Source: Colius striatus (Eukaryota; Chordata; Aves; Coliiformes; Coliidae). From it: a stretch of DNA of 64,000 nucleotides. The notes under the pieces are model-generated. The model saw only the letters and a list, made by a program, of their open reading frames with translations, made no database searches and was not told the origin of the DNA. Shown one piece after another: positions 1 to 44,005 of this stretch. Each line of letters begins with the position of its first letter. The first letter of the stretch is position 1. Location of the stretch: positions 9,212,001-9,276,000 of the forward strand of contig NC_084774.1 in assembly GCF_028858725.1 (NCBI RefSeq), in the 5' to 3' direction. Both the position numbers and the translations under genes were made by a program.

Positions 1-40
1 AGAAGAAAAGAAAGAGAGAGAAGAAGGAGGAGAGAAGCCC
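1..40. repeat. GA-rich simple sequence
   Basis: A short polypurine run of AGAAG, GAGAGA and GGAGGAGA lies at the window edge, downstream of SAMD10. It may continue outside the window. Confidence 0.6.
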
Positions 41-169
41 TGGAGCATCTGGGAAGCTGTCTCTTCATGTGCCAAGTGTGTGGTTCAGGTCTCGTATCGG
101 CGGTGCACAGCCCATCCCAGAGGTGCTCGGTTCACAGTGTTGGTGCAATCTGCCAAACAGACGGATCAG

Positions 170-9952
<9,783 letters not shown>

Positions 9953-10184
9953 CCTCGGCGCAGCGGGGCCGCGCTCGGGCGGGGACGGAGCCCCCGCGCC
10001 CCCCCGTCCGCGCCGCCGCCGGCACCGGGCGCTCCCGGCCCGCGCCGCTTCCCCCCGCGCCGGGGGCGGTGCCGAGCTCCGACCCCCCCGGGCGCTCCGC
10101 CCCGCGCTGCCGCCGCCCCTTCCCGAGGATGCCCCGAGCATCCCCCGCACCGCCGCCCGCAGCCTGCGCCCGTCACCCCCCGAC
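9953..10184 (-). promoter_or_regulatory. CpG-rich promoter and 5' UTR region of SAMD10
   Basis: Just upstream of the SAMD10 start the sequence becomes extremely rich in CpG, with runs such as GCGCCGCCGCCGGC. This is typical of a TATA-less vertebrate CpG-island promoter. The frame upstream of the ATG at 9952 stays open to 10186, but it reads as Arg/Gly/Ala-rich filler and is taken as 5' UTR. The transcription start cannot be fixed. Confidence 0.55.
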
Positions 10185-10430
10185 ACCTGCTCGGAGGCTG
10201 CGGTATCGTTTCCTCACGCCCCCACGCCGATTCCTGCCCGGAGGACACCGGGCATCACCCTCCAAATGCTGCCCAGTGTGGGCATCACCCTCCTGGATCT
10301 CTGCTTGAAGGCTGCGGGCATCATCCCCCAAAATCCCTTCCCGGAGGCCACCTGGCATCAGCGCCCCGAATCGCTGCCTGGAGGCCGTGAGATTCATCCC
10401 TCTGGATCCTTGCCACATTAACTCCTCAGA
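10185..10430. repeat. Degenerate ~35-bp tandem repeat upstream of SAMD10
   Basis: Six or seven imperfect units of 31-38 bp share a TGCCCGGAGGC-like half and a GGGCATCACCCTCC-like half, repeating near 10252, 10283, 10318, 10356 and 10393. The array sits directly behind the SAMD10 CpG promoter. Confidence 0.55.
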
Positions 10431-10859
10431 TCCCTCACCAGCTGAGGGGACAGGGCTTGAGGACATCAGGGTGCAGTGGGCACCACGCACAGGTTTTTGC
10501 TCCTGGTTGTTGTCCGGTTGCAAAGGTGCTGTGGGTGGCAGAGACCTCGCGGGTGGGCTCGTGCTGGGGCGTGTGTGGCTGCTCATGGTGCTGGTGCATG
10601 GACCCACTGAGATCCAGCACTTGCAAAAATGAAGCTCAGCTCCCCAGATCCAATATGAGCTCTCCAACATTTGGGATGTTCACTCAGGAGCTGCTCTGGA
10701 TGGGGCTGAAGCCCCCAACCAGGCTTGATGCCAAGTGAGCCAGGGCTGCCCTGCAAGGAGCAAGGACATCAAGCCACAAACTGTCTGTGTAGCCTGCAGT
10801 GGACTACTAAAACACCCCCCAGCCCTGGTGCCAGCTCCCCTTCCCCCTGCAAAAGAGTG

Positions 10860-11140
10860 GTCAGGGCAATATTGCTCATTGCAGGCACCCAGCTCCATCA
10901 AATAAAGTCAGAACCTGTTTTCCATCCCTCTGAGATTCCCAGCTCTAAACACAGGAGCTTTCAAGTTGTGGCAGAAATCTACCAAGAGAAATACAGTTAA
11001 AGATGTGCCTTGGCAGGAAAAGGCTAATGTTGCTTGGAAAATGTGTGCAGATTACACCAAGCTGGTATTAAAAATAAGTGCTGTGCTGTTTCCAGCCTTT
11101 GCTTTCCCAGATTTTACTGGGAGCAATTGTACATCTCCAG
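10860..11140. other. AT-rich island, candidate conserved element
   Basis: The base composition drops from GC-rich flanks to a balanced, non-repetitive sequence with AT-rich words (GGCAATATTGCTCATTGC, GTATTAAAAATAAGTGC). No coding frame or repeat family is recognised. Constraint can only be judged by alignment. Confidence 0.2.
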
Positions 11141-11281
11141 GAAAGGTTTCATGTGGCCAGGAGATTTGTTTCCTCATAACCATTTGCAAACAGGCCCAGT
11201 GCCAACCCAGCACCCTGATGATGGCCAGTGATGCTGCAGTGGGGTCTGGGTGCCCCACTAATGGCCCATCCTTCCAAAGGG

Positions 11282-11350
11282 TTATTCTGGCAGGGGGGTT
11301 GCACTGGATGATCTTTCAAGGTCTCTTTCAGCCCTTGAGATTCTGTGGTT
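11282..11350 (+). mobile_element. CR1 LINE 3' stub
   Basis: The phrases GGTTGCACTGGATGATCTTT, CAAGGTCTCTTTCAGCCC and GAGATTCTGTGGTTA match the last ~65 bases of avian CR1. Confidence 0.7.
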
Positions 11351-11844
11351 ATCAGGACAATCCCATTCCTTGGGGCTGCATGGGGAGGGTTGAGGAGATG
11401 GTATGGTCCCCTCCATCCCCACTCCAGATACCTCAGCTGTGACAGCATCCAGCATCACTGCTGGGTGACCAGCTCAGTCCCTCCCAAGCTGGAGCATCTC
11501 TTAACCAGCCCCAGTGACTCTCTCTTGGGTTTTGATCTCTCTTTGGGTCATTTAATGTCTGATTGGGGGTTTTCCACAATTAAGCAGGAATTAAAAACAG
11601 AAAGGAAAAGGCTCTGCCTTGAACTCAAACCCAGCATGCATGTTGGGAAGCTCGATGCACTGATGCAGGGCTCCTTTACCCCATGCATTAGGGGAGTGGG
11701 AAGGGGATGAGCTGGGGACACCCTCTCCACTGAGCCCCAGACCTAGAGATTTGCCCTCCATGTGTGTATGGCTTTGGGCAGAGAGACCAGCAATGTCACC
11801 CATCCCTCCCCTCTCTCAGCCTCTGGAGAGGGTACAAGGATGGG

Positions 11845-12060
11845 ATGAATCAGCACGTTCGTTTTGCAGAGAATAAAGGAAGTAATTAACCATCAGCTCT
11901 GCTCCTGCAGCCCTGTGAGGATGAGAGAGGGGGAGGGAGGGAGGAGATAAAAACCCTTCAGACGGAAGTTATTTGTCTGAGGAGAAAAGTGGCTAATTTC
12001 TCTGTTGCTTTGTTTGTCTGCCTGTTAATGAAAACCACTCATCAGCAGGAAAAAGGAGCA
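11845..12060. other. AT-rich island, candidate enhancer
   Basis: An AT-rich block contains GGAAGTAATTAACC, a GATA-type word (GGAGATAAAAACC) and TGTTAATGAAAACCAC. It is non-repetitive apart from a GGGAGGGAGGG run. It has no open frame of note. Function is inferred from composition only. Confidence 0.2.
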
Positions 12061-13179
12061 CCCAGCAAGGGGGGAGGGAGCCACCAGTAGCTGGGCAGGT
12101 GGCCATTGGTGGCCTTGGGACGTCCCATCTGTGTCAGGATGTCACCTTCACAGAGCCCCTGGGCCATCCAACCTCTGGGCAGGGGGCTGCAGCTGGGGGA
12201 GGGGAATGCCTCCCTTCACCACAGCCCCATGGGTTGGGGACCAGTGCTCACAAGCCAAATGCCATGGGGGAGGTTTCCCCAGTTCCCCCCTGATGATTTT
12301 TTTTGAGTGTAAAGACTTTAAACTGAGTTTGTTGAGGCATTTGCAAGGAGATGGGATCAAAACCAGCCCTGTGCCTGACGCCTCCTGCCTGGCCTGGGGT
12401 GATGGATGGTGCTTGGCTGGCTGTGGAAATGTTTACTGTGATGAAAATCTCTCCCTGCAAAGAATTTATTTTCCTGCTGACAATAAAGCACTGAAAGTGC
12501 TCTCTGCAGGAGCCAGAGGGCTGTGGGCTCCCTTCATCCCTGCCTGTGCCGTGTCACTCCTGCAGTGTGACATCTGCACCTTCCTGAGGACGATGCTTTA
12601 CTGACAGGGGCCATGTCAGGCATCCCTCCCTGTTTTCTGGTCCTTGGGACACGTCCCAGGGCTCAGCCTATGGCAGCTCTGGCACTGGGAGGTTTCTATA
12701 GACATCCTCCTAATTGGATTTTGGCATTTCATGCTTCTTTTCCAGGCAGTCTGTAATTATTTGAGAGCCTGGCCCACATTGTCTGCTTCCTCTCAACACA
12801 CAGGGGGGGTTGAGGTTGTGTTTTTGGGGTTTTTTTTTTTGGTTTTGGTAATATCCTTTCCCAAAAGGAAATGGTGAATTTGCAACTTACTGCAAGGAGA
12901 GGACACAGCCCCTGGCACATCTGCAGGGGCACAGCAGGGCAGCCTCAGCACCTTTCCCAGCTTCCCAACCCATTCACAGCAACAATCACACAGGCAAAGC
13001 AAGTTTTTAGTTCTTTCCAGTAAGAAAAGGAAAGGAAAAAAAAAGCATCTGCTCTGTGCTTGTGGATATTTGATGAGCTGGGGGGAGGTTTGCTGGTCCT
13101 GCTGCAGCTCAGCCCACCCTGTGCAGGGATGCTGAGCCTATGGACACACAGGGCAGCACATGCATTGTCTTGGCATGGC

Positions 13180-13452
13180 TGTTGGCTCCAGTGCCAGGAC
13201 AAGGGGCAATGGGCATAAGCTGGAACACAAGTAGTTCCACTAGAATAAGGAGGAGAAAGTCCTTTGGTGCTGAGGTGAGGGAGCCCTGCAGAGCTGCCCA
13301 GGGAGGGTGTGGAGGCTCCTTCTCAGGAGGTTTCCAACCCACCTGGTGGGTTCCTGTGCCCCCTGAGTGAGGGGATCCTGCTTTAGCAGGGGCTGGAGCA
13401 GCTCTGTAGGGCCCTGCCAGCCCCCATCATGCTGGGATCCTGTGAGCCTGTG
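13180..13452 (+). mobile_element. CR1 LINE 3' fragment
   Basis: It carries the standard CR1 phrases CCAGGACAAGGGGCAATGGG, GTGCTGAGGTGAGGGAGCCC, CCCAGGGAGGGTGTGGAGGC and CCTGTGCCCCCTGAGTGAGG. It has lost the final ATTCTATG terminus. Confidence 0.85.
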
Positions 13453-15117
13453 ACTCTCCTGGCTTTGGCAGGGCCAGGGCAGGGGAGGGCAGTCAGCTGC
13501 AGTTCCCAGGCTTTGTCTCTCCCAACTGAAACTCGATCAAGTTGCCATTAGATTTTCTGGCTTTTTTAACATTTATTTACATGTGTTGCAATTTTTTAGG
13601 AGCCAAAATCATTTCCTCCAGCTCCATCTGCTCTCCATTAGGTAACTGAAGCTCGAGCAGGTCAGATCCTGCTGCCCTCACCAGGGATCCCCCCTCAGGC
13701 TGGGCACTGCCATCCCCCAGCACCGCAGCCGTTACTTCAGCGCCCAGAACGGGCACAAATGGAAACCAGCGTGTGAGCAGGGTCTGCCAGCATCTAGCAG
13801 CTAACCAGCACGAGCCAGTTAATGACTGTGCTACAGCCCCTTTCCACCACAGCAGCCAGAAGTTCTTTGCTTCCTTCAAGCCCAATTTCAGGGCTCACCA
13901 ACCCCATTCAGCCGCTCACAGAATCCCATTTCTTATTTACGTCGCGAGGTACAGCTCGGCTGGAATTGATTTGCCGTGCTCTGATTGCCACTGCACGCTG
14001 GGCTGGGATCTGGAGCCTGCTCACACACACAGCCAGGCTGCAGAGCTGGGGATTGGACAGGGAATGGCAGGATTTAGGCTGCCTGTGCAGCCCAGTGCCC
14101 CACGATCAGATGCTGCCTTCTGCCCTGTCTCTGGGGATGCAGGGAGAGCTGGTCCTGGGGGGGAGCAGGGGGATGCATTGGCTGGTGTCTCTCCAGGGCT
14201 GTCAGCCTGGTGCTATGGAGAAGATCAAGTGGTTGAAATGTGTCTCCCTCATTTAAGCAGCCTGGGGAACAGGAGGGCACAAAGTGGCACTGGTTTTTAG
14301 GAGGGAGCTGTGGGTGGGAATGCAGAGCAGATGGGGAGAGCAGAAACGATGGGAAATAACAGAGCTGGGAAATAACTGAGAGCCCTGGTGTTTCAGGACA
14401 TGCTCAGCAGACCTTCATCATCACTTTCATCATCACCATCACTTCCATCTTCACCTCCACTCCTTCCTCAGCTCATGGGCAGACTTTGCAGTGCTTTAGG
14501 TGGCAGAAACGAGCAAAAACTCCACAAAGCTGAACTCGTTGCTCCAGGGCACTTGATACTGGAGACAGGAGGGTCTCAGGCAGCTTTACTGATGCCTGGC
14601 CCACTGGAGATGGACCTGGGCCAGCATGCTGGTGGGCAGGACCATGGGCACACTGCCTTTGGCACAAGGACCCTTCACACTCTCCTCATGCAGCTGCCCA
14701 ATTCACCAGGCACTTGGGGAAATGTGAATCCACCACCAAGAGCTCTTGTCTTTAGACACCCTCAGCTTAAAAGGTGATTTTAAGGAAGGCCATTGGGCAG
14801 CACCATCAGCCCACTGCAAAACAACCCACACCCTTGAGCTTTCTCCCACCTGGGGCTTATTCCCAGGTGCTCTCCCCATTGCTCAGGGCATGAGCTTCGT
14901 GGTGAAGACCCTTTAGCAGCCTCCACTAATTGTCTCAGAGCTCTAAGACAACTTTGGGGAGACATTCAGAAGCACTTTGCTCCCTCTCAGCTGTGGTGGG
15001 AGCTCAGCACCTGCTTGCTGCCAGCTCTGGCGAAGCTCCCTGCCGTGTCTTGGTGCTTGGCTGGGGGTGAGAGGGGAGCAGATGCTGCAGACACATCCTC
15101 AGGGCCCCTCCACATCC

Positions 15118-15330
15118 TTGCATGGGACTAATTAAAATTTCAGGAAGTATATTTACCTAATGCTGAGTTGATTTAGCTAAGTAGGGCATCCTGTCTTCAG
15201 AGGATTTCATGGCACGAGGTGATAATCAAGTGAGAACAGGCTCCAAAAGTGTTAATTTAGCAGCTGAGCCAAGGGGGGATTAAAACAAGCCCCTGGTTCA
15301 GTCTTTTCTCACACTTCCCTGTCTCAAATC
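15118..15330. other. AT-rich island, candidate conserved element
   Basis: Dense homeodomain-like words occur (GACTAATTAAAATTTC, TTACCTAATGC, GTGATAATCAAG, GTTAATTTAGC) in about 200 bases flanked by GC-rich DNA. No repeat family or coding frame is seen. Confidence 0.22.
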
Positions 15331-16097
15331 CAAGTAATCATCCCATTCTGGAGCACCAGCCACAGGTGTGACCGTGCCTGTGGCTGAGTTCAGTGTGTTT
15401 TACCTGCTGGGGGTGAGCTGAGGAGCCTGCACAGCTCTGGGCACCCCTGGAACACCCCATGGCAGTGATGCTGTGTGGGGCTGGGCTTCTGCTCCAGCCT
15501 TACAGCCAGGAGCTGTGCAGGCACCAGGAAACAAGAGCTTCAGCACTGCTGCTGCCCCGTGGATGGATTCTTGGTGCCCTGTGACATTTCAGAGGGATTT
15601 CCAGCCTGGGGACAGCCCCGGGGTTTGTTGTCCCGGGAGAAGCCGCTGCTGCCTCTGCGCTCCCTGGGGACACGCTATCGGCTTTGTGCGAGTGAGTGGG
15701 CTGTGCTGACCCCTCCTCAGCAGCTTCAGGCCAGTTCCTGAGCTGCCCAGACCCCAGGGGGATCCTCAGTAAATGAGCTCCCTCCTGTCTCAGTGATTAT
15801 TGTTCACTTTGCAGCCTGTGTGAGTGATTCCGTGCGTATCCGTGCCGACGTGCCCAGCATCCCCTGCCCAGCCTGGCCTTCCCCAGCAAGCTGTGCACAG
15901 GCTGAGCTCAGGAAGATCTAAACCACAGGTGAGGTGTGCATGCACTCAGGAGAGAGGAGCATCCAACAGTAGCTGTTGTTGGTGTCTCCATTCCTCTGGG
16001 CTGTTATTCCCCATCCACACAAACAGAACTGAGGGGGATAAGCCGTCCTGTGTTCTGCCAACACACAGCTGGAGGCAGTTCCATCGTGTTCACATGC

Positions 16098-16556
16098 CCA
16101 GTTCTGAGCTTCCCAGTTGCAGAGAGACAGGGAACTGCTGGAGAGAGGCCAGTGCAGGGCCATCAAGGTGATCAGGGTATGGAACATCCTGGAGAAGAGA
16201 AGCCTGAGCTCAGGGGCACCTCAGCAGTGCTGATCAACCCCTAAAGGGTGGGTGTTGAGAGGATGGGGCCAGTGTTTGTTTTGTTGTCTCTAGTGCCAGG
16301 ACAAGGGGCAATGGGCATAAGCTGGAACACAAACACTTCCCCTGGTACAGGAGAAGCAAGTCCTTTGGTGCTGAGGTGAGGGAGCCCTGGCCCAGGCTGC
16401 CCAGGGAGGGTGTGGAGGCTCCTCAAGAGGTTCCCAACCCCATCTGGACACATTCCTGTGCCCCCTGAGCCAGGGGAACCTGCTTTAGCAGAGGCTCGGG
16501 CTGGAGGAGCCCTGCAGAGCCCTTCCAGCCCCCACCATCCTGTGATGCTGGCATTC
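16098..16556 (+). mobile_element. CR1 LINE 3' fragment
   Basis: It starts in the CR1 segment GACAGGGAACTGCTGGAGAG, then AGGCCAGTGCAGGGCCATCA, and continues through the GGACAAGGGGCAATGGG, GAGGGAGCCCTGGCCCAGGC and CCTGTGCCCCCTGAG blocks. It closely resembles the element at 19300-19765. Confidence 0.85.
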
Positions 16557-17967
16557 CATTTATCAGGTGCCATTACCCCTTCTCCTCTTCACATTTTGTT
16601 GCACTGCTGAGGAATCCCCTCCCTGCTTCTTGCCCCGTTTCCAGGTGGTTTTGGGGCAGAGCAATGCTGCCAGCACACACATCACAGACACCCTGCTCCT
16701 CCCCAGGAATTTCCCTGCTCTCCTGTCACAGCTAGGGACTGGAGGCTGCTGGGGGGAATGAGCTCCCCTTTGTCCCCATCCCCTGGCAGGGATTTATCAC
16801 CCCCCAGCCAAGCCTCTCTGGGTTTCCCCCAGTGCTTGGGATGTGCTGGAGCACAGATGCAGCAGGAGATGATGGCTCTGAGCACACTGAGGAGGCCAGG
16901 CTCTCTGGGACAGCAATACCTTTATTATCCCCACCATCAAAGCCAGAAGAGCTGCTGAGAACTGATGGGCCCTTCTCCTGGGGTCAGACCCTGGGGATGC
17001 TCCCATGGGCTTTGCCCTCACTCCAGGGCACGCAGCCAGGAGAGCTGGGATGCTGCAGTCTCCTTCCCTCCCTCTGCCACTCAGACACTTTGCCATGGGA
17101 TTTATTTATTTATTTGGTTTTTTCTCCAGCAAAAACCCAAAAATAGACTGAGGGGAAGCAGCTGGGGGCTGGATGGCCATTAACATGCAAAATGGGGCTG
17201 TTTGTCTTCCCTGCAGCTGGTTTCTGCTCTAAGGTTTGCAGTTGGCAAACCTGGCACAGGCTGGCAACAAGAAGCAGGGCTGGGCACTGGAGGAGGCTGT
17301 GGGATGTTTGGGAACAGCTCCCAAACCAGCCTGTGAGCCTTCACAGCCCTCTCACTCCTCCTTGCCTTTGGGATCTGTGACCTCCAGCCTCTCCTGAGGG
17401 ATGAGGAGCTTCTGGTTCCGTTACAGCTGGGCACAGGTCTCAGGGGCACCTGGAGGCTTTGCTGCAAATTAACCCTGACCCCCTTCCAATGTGGATAGGG
17501 AAGAGAAACCTGCCCAGTGCTGCCAGCTGGGGAAACTGAGGCAGGAGCCCAGGAAATGTCCTGGGGTCCTCTGGGAGGAGGGAGGGTGCAGATCCCTGCA
17601 GGGAGGGGTTGGACCCCATCCCTGTGGGCACAGCCACCCCCCGCTGCTGCCATGGGGCAAAGCCAAGTGGGAGAGGCCCCTGGGCTGTGGGGTGGGTGAG
17701 CACAGGAGCCTGCCGGTGCTCACAGACATAACTGAGCTTGGAAGTGCAAGAAGGGCTGGGGGGAGCCAGGCTGGGGAGCGAGGGCTGGGGATATCGTCCA
17801 CCTCCTGGCCCAGCTGGCATGTCCTTGCTCCCTTTTGTCCCTTTGCCCACCCCAGCCTGGCTGCTGCTGGTGCGATGTGGGCTGTTGGCTTGGCATCCAG
17901 CCCTGGGGATGCTCCACGTCAGCCTCAGCAGCTGCTCGGCTCCTAATAACAACCGCAAACGCTGTGA

Positions 17968-40266
<22,299 letters not shown>

Positions 40267-41338
40267 AGTCTTCTGGCTTCAGCTGCAGAAGTCACCCCTT
40301 AGGACTTGGCTACTTACCTGCTTCTGGTGCACCTGCCCTTCGGGTGATGTGGATTTTGGAGGACAAGAGACGGGTTGGTGATGTGAAAAATCTTCCTTCC
40401 AAACAGAAGAGCTGCCTCCTCCTCCTCCTGCACAGCACGTCCAGGCATCGTTGTTGCTGTCACACAGGCACCAGTGGCCTCGTGAAGCTCTGCTGTCCTT
40501 TCCATCTTGGTGCCTGAACCCCTCCTGTACATACAGGCTTTAATTAGTGCTTGTGGGGAAGTCTGGCCCTGAGCACTTCCTTGGGTTTCTTCCCCAGCAT
40601 GCCTCCCTGTCCTGCTGTTTCTGTAGTGTTTCACCCACCTGGTTCCCTGGTTTGTTGCTGGTGCTGAATGTCCTTGAAGGGAAGGAGTGGAGCTGTGTGG
40701 GACCAGCAGCCAAAGGGAAGGGCTGGCCTCTTCTTTGGTTTTGTGCCCCAAGGCTGGTTTAGCTTGCCCTTCTCTGCCACAGCCTGCAGCCCAGCCTGGA
40801 AACTTCCTCAAAGCTGAGCAGCTCCAGCAGTTTGTGACATCCAAGAGCATATTTTTACAGGCCTTGTCCTCCATTTTTTAGATGTACATGGTGGAACCTC
40901 ACTCTTCCAGGTGTCTGATTTCGTTAAGCACAGCAGTATTTAAAAGCAACAAAGCAGGCTCCAGCAACCCCTGAAGGCCCTTTTGAAAGAAGAACCTTTC
41001 TTTAGAGCCACTGAGAGACTCTGCTGTTGTGCAGTGGCCACAGCTCCTGGCTGGGATGTTGAAGATGACTCTTGTCAAGTGCAGGGTGGAAAAAACCCAA
41101 ATCCATGAGAGGAGAAGCTATGTGTTTGGGACCCTTTGTAAGCTGTCTTCAGTCTTCTACACTTGTGAGCTGTTTGTTGACCCCTCAGACCCTGACTTTG
41201 TTGTGATCACTGGATGCAGAGTGGTCATCTGATGTGGTAGGCTCTAGCAACAGTACCTGGGTCTCTGTGTGCTTTCCATGATGTGCTTAGTTGGAGGAGA
41301 AAAGCCCTTACCCCACTTGTTTAGACAATATATATATG

Positions 41339-41344
41339 TATAAA
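41339..41344 (+). terminator. Probable PRPF6 polyadenylation signal (TATAAA variant)
   Basis: No AATAAA or ATTAAA was found in the first kilobase after the PRPF6 stop. TATAAA here is followed within 10-60 bases by a strong U/GU-rich tract (GGTTTGTTTTATTTCC, TTTTTTGAGTGTGG), as expected downstream of a cleavage site. This implies a 3' UTR of about 1.1 kb. Confidence 0.45.
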
Positions 41345-41379
41345 ATACAGCTTGGTTTGTTTTATTTCCTTTCATTCTT

Positions 41380-42569
41380 TTTTGAGTGTGGTCTTGCCTT
41401 TTGGCTGGCAAGAGTTGGGTGTGATAGCAGAAACCTCTGAGTTTATCAGGCTCCCAGCACTCAGGGAAGGCATCTGCCAGTGGTGGCTGTGCCAAGGAGT
41501 GCCACAACCTTTGCCAAAAAGCCAGTCTGGCCTTTAACACTGAAGGACAAAGGGTTGGTGTTGAAGCAAAAGCCTGCTTTTTGTGTTGGGTTTGTAACAG
41601 CAGCTCTTGTCCTTTCTCTCAAATAGCTGGTGATTGTGCTTGAAGCTTGGAGCTCGTTAAGGAGGGTGTAGAGCACGCCTGGCCCCTGGAGTTGTAGTTT
41701 CCCCGAGGTGAGTGAGAAGTGTTGGGGAGCTCAGAGTCTTGCTCAGGGGTTTCTTGCCATTGCTGGGGTCCTCTGTGTGTGTGGGCTTGTGCAGAGGGGA
41801 GTGAGGAGGAGAATGGAGCCATCCCTGCAGTGGGCAGGAGAGAGAGGGAGGATGTGGGCAGGGAACATGGCTGCACAAGGGTTTCAAGACTGAGCCAAAA
41901 GCTGCAGGAAAAGACTGTTACCAAGTGCTTTTCAGTGTGTGATACCCTTCAGGCCCCTGCTCTTCTCACTCTGCTCTCCTCTCCCTCTCTCCTGGGCTCT
42001 GTATCCCCCAGCCTGGGGCAGGGAACAGGGTGTCCCTGGTGTGGCAGAGTGCTGGGGAGGGCTGTGCCCCTTGTACCCAAACTCCTGCCCTCACTCCTGC
42101 ACTGGCTGTGGAGCTGAGCTGGGGAAGGGCAGTTGGAGCTGCTATGTTGGTTCAATGGGATGTGGCACCAATGGGATGTGGCACCTACCAGCCTTATATA
42201 CAGCTCGATACACAAGTTCTAGGGGCAGTGGCTGCAGGGGTATGGTGCTGTGGACTTCCCAGGGAGGAATGTTCTTGCTGAGCTGAGGAGAGCTGGGTCA
42301 TCCAGCCCTTTCCTTCAGCTCCTCCTCACACACACACACGGTTCATTTTTTTCCCATTGCAGCTGAAAGGGTGTCAGCGCTGTTTTCTGGGCTTGGGTTG
42401 GGGTTGATGAGCCTGATCCAAACTCACAGGGGAAGCAAGAGGGGAGCTTTGGCTGCTGCCAGGGGGCCGTGGGTCATCTGTGGGGTTGTGCTCTGCAAGG
42501 TCCCTTGTGCTGCAGGCAGGCAGCGTGCAGGTGGGTGAATCCAGGGTGCTTGCAGCCACCACCACACGT
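41380..42569. other. Spacer between PRPF6 and the next CpG island
   Basis: Unique sequence with a short ACACACAC run near 42330. No gene, RNA or named repeat is seen. Confidence 0.5.
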
Positions 42570-43400
42570 TGCAACTGGGCTCCTACAGCAGCTCCTGCCC
42601 CGCTCCCGCGCCGCGGTTCCGCCAGAGCGAGGCGGGGGGCCGGGTTCTTGGGGGCTGAGGCAGCCCCTCCTGCCTTCCCCCTGCAGCCTCTGCCCCGCGG
42701 CTGCTCGGTGCGCCTCCCGTGCCGCCGGGCTTTGCGGGGGGGAGCCGGGCGGCGATGCCGGGGCCGCGCTCCCCCGCCGTGGCTCGTTCCCACCCCCCGT
42801 CGCTGCCTTCGCCTTCCGCGGCGGCCGGGCCCGTCCCCTCCCACCGTGGAGCCAAGTTCAAACCGCGGGCCCCGGCGGAGCGGGACGCGGCGCAGGGGCC
42901 GGGCCGGCGGCCCTCGGCTCCCGCGGGGCTCATGGTGAGTGCGCCGGGGCCGCTGCCCCTTCGCCGCCCGGGGCTTGGGGGGTGCTGCGGGCAGGGTGCT
43001 CTGGTTCTCCCCCGCTCCCTCCTCCCCCGGGACCCCGCCGCGTCCCGCAGCGCCGGCATGGGCCGAGCTCTGCCGGGGGGACGGGCCGGCCGCGGCCGGG
43101 ATGGGGCTGGGGAACCGTCGGGACGCGGCTGCTGGTCCTGGGCCGGGGAGGGAGAGGGGCCGGTCCGGCGGGGAAGGGGCTGGTCCAGCCGGGAAGGGCG
43201 CTCGGACCAGTCGGAACGGGGCTGGGCTGGGTCAGGATGGGGAAGGGGCTTCGGTGCGGCTGGGCTGGGCCAGAGGGGCCGGGCTGCTGCGGCTGGGATG
43301 GGGCTTGGGGCTGGGACCTGCGACCTGGGCGGTCTGGGGCTGGTCCCCTGGAGCACAGAGGGTCTGTCCCTGCCCGGGCTGCGGTGGGTGCTGTGACTCT
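42570..43400 (+). promoter_or_regulatory. CpG island, candidate promoter and first exon of C20orf204
   Basis: A dense CpG block begins here. At 42932-42934 it contains ATG followed at once by GTGAGTGC, a perfect-looking donor directly after a start codon. If joined to the acceptor at 45864 (TTCTATGCAG), the start would be split off from a protein beginning MILPRALSC. The exon could equally be 5' UTR only. Long open frames on both strands here are Pro/Arg/Gly/Ala-rich and typical of CpG DNA. Confidence 0.5.
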
Positions 43401-43893
43401 GGGGGTGGTGACAGGGTCCCTCTGGGTTGGAGGGTGTTGGGGACAGAGTCTGGCTGGCTGGAAGGACCCGAGGATCCCAGTGTGGCTGCTGGGCAGGTGG
43501 CTGGCATCGCCACTGGGTGACTGGGGCCAGTGTGAGTGTCACCAGGAGCTGCTCTATCAATAATGGTGATTTCCCTTATCTCCTGGTATTTGCTGGAGGA
43601 TTAGAGCTGAGGAAGAGATTAGCTTTCCCTGCCAGGCAGTGCAGGCTCTGACCATCCTGCACCTACGCTCCCCAGGCTGCTCCTTGCTTGCCAGCCCTCC
43701 CCAGGGACAAGCCAAGCCCTAGAGCTTGCTGCTGCAGGGATGGGAGCAAGGCCAGGAGGAATAACCCCAAATCATCCACTGAACTCCTCTTCCTCCATCG
43801 TGAAGGGTGGGAAGCAGCTTCCCAGCCAGGGACTTGCCAGCTTCATCTCTTCCCACATCACTGTCTTGTCACTGCAGCTTCAGCACTCCCTTG

Positions 43894-44005
43894 GGGAGGA
43901 TGGTGAGAAGCTCTCCCTGCTCCCTTGGAGGGAATGGTGAGACGCTCTCCCTGCACCCTTTGGGGGGAATGGTGGGAAGCTCTCCCTGCACCCCTTGAGC
44001 TCCTG
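43894..44005. repeat. Three tandem copies of a ~36-bp unit
   Basis: GGAATGGTGAGAAGCTCTCC-type units ending in CTGCACCCTT repeat three times with few changes. They lie in the putative first intron of C20orf204. Confidence 0.75.

Noticed and set aside
42469-43563. Open frames of 325-364 codons on both strands of the CpG island
   Set aside because: Composition is Pro, Arg, Gly and Ala only, with no domain or homology. Stop codons are rare by chance in such GC-rich DNA.
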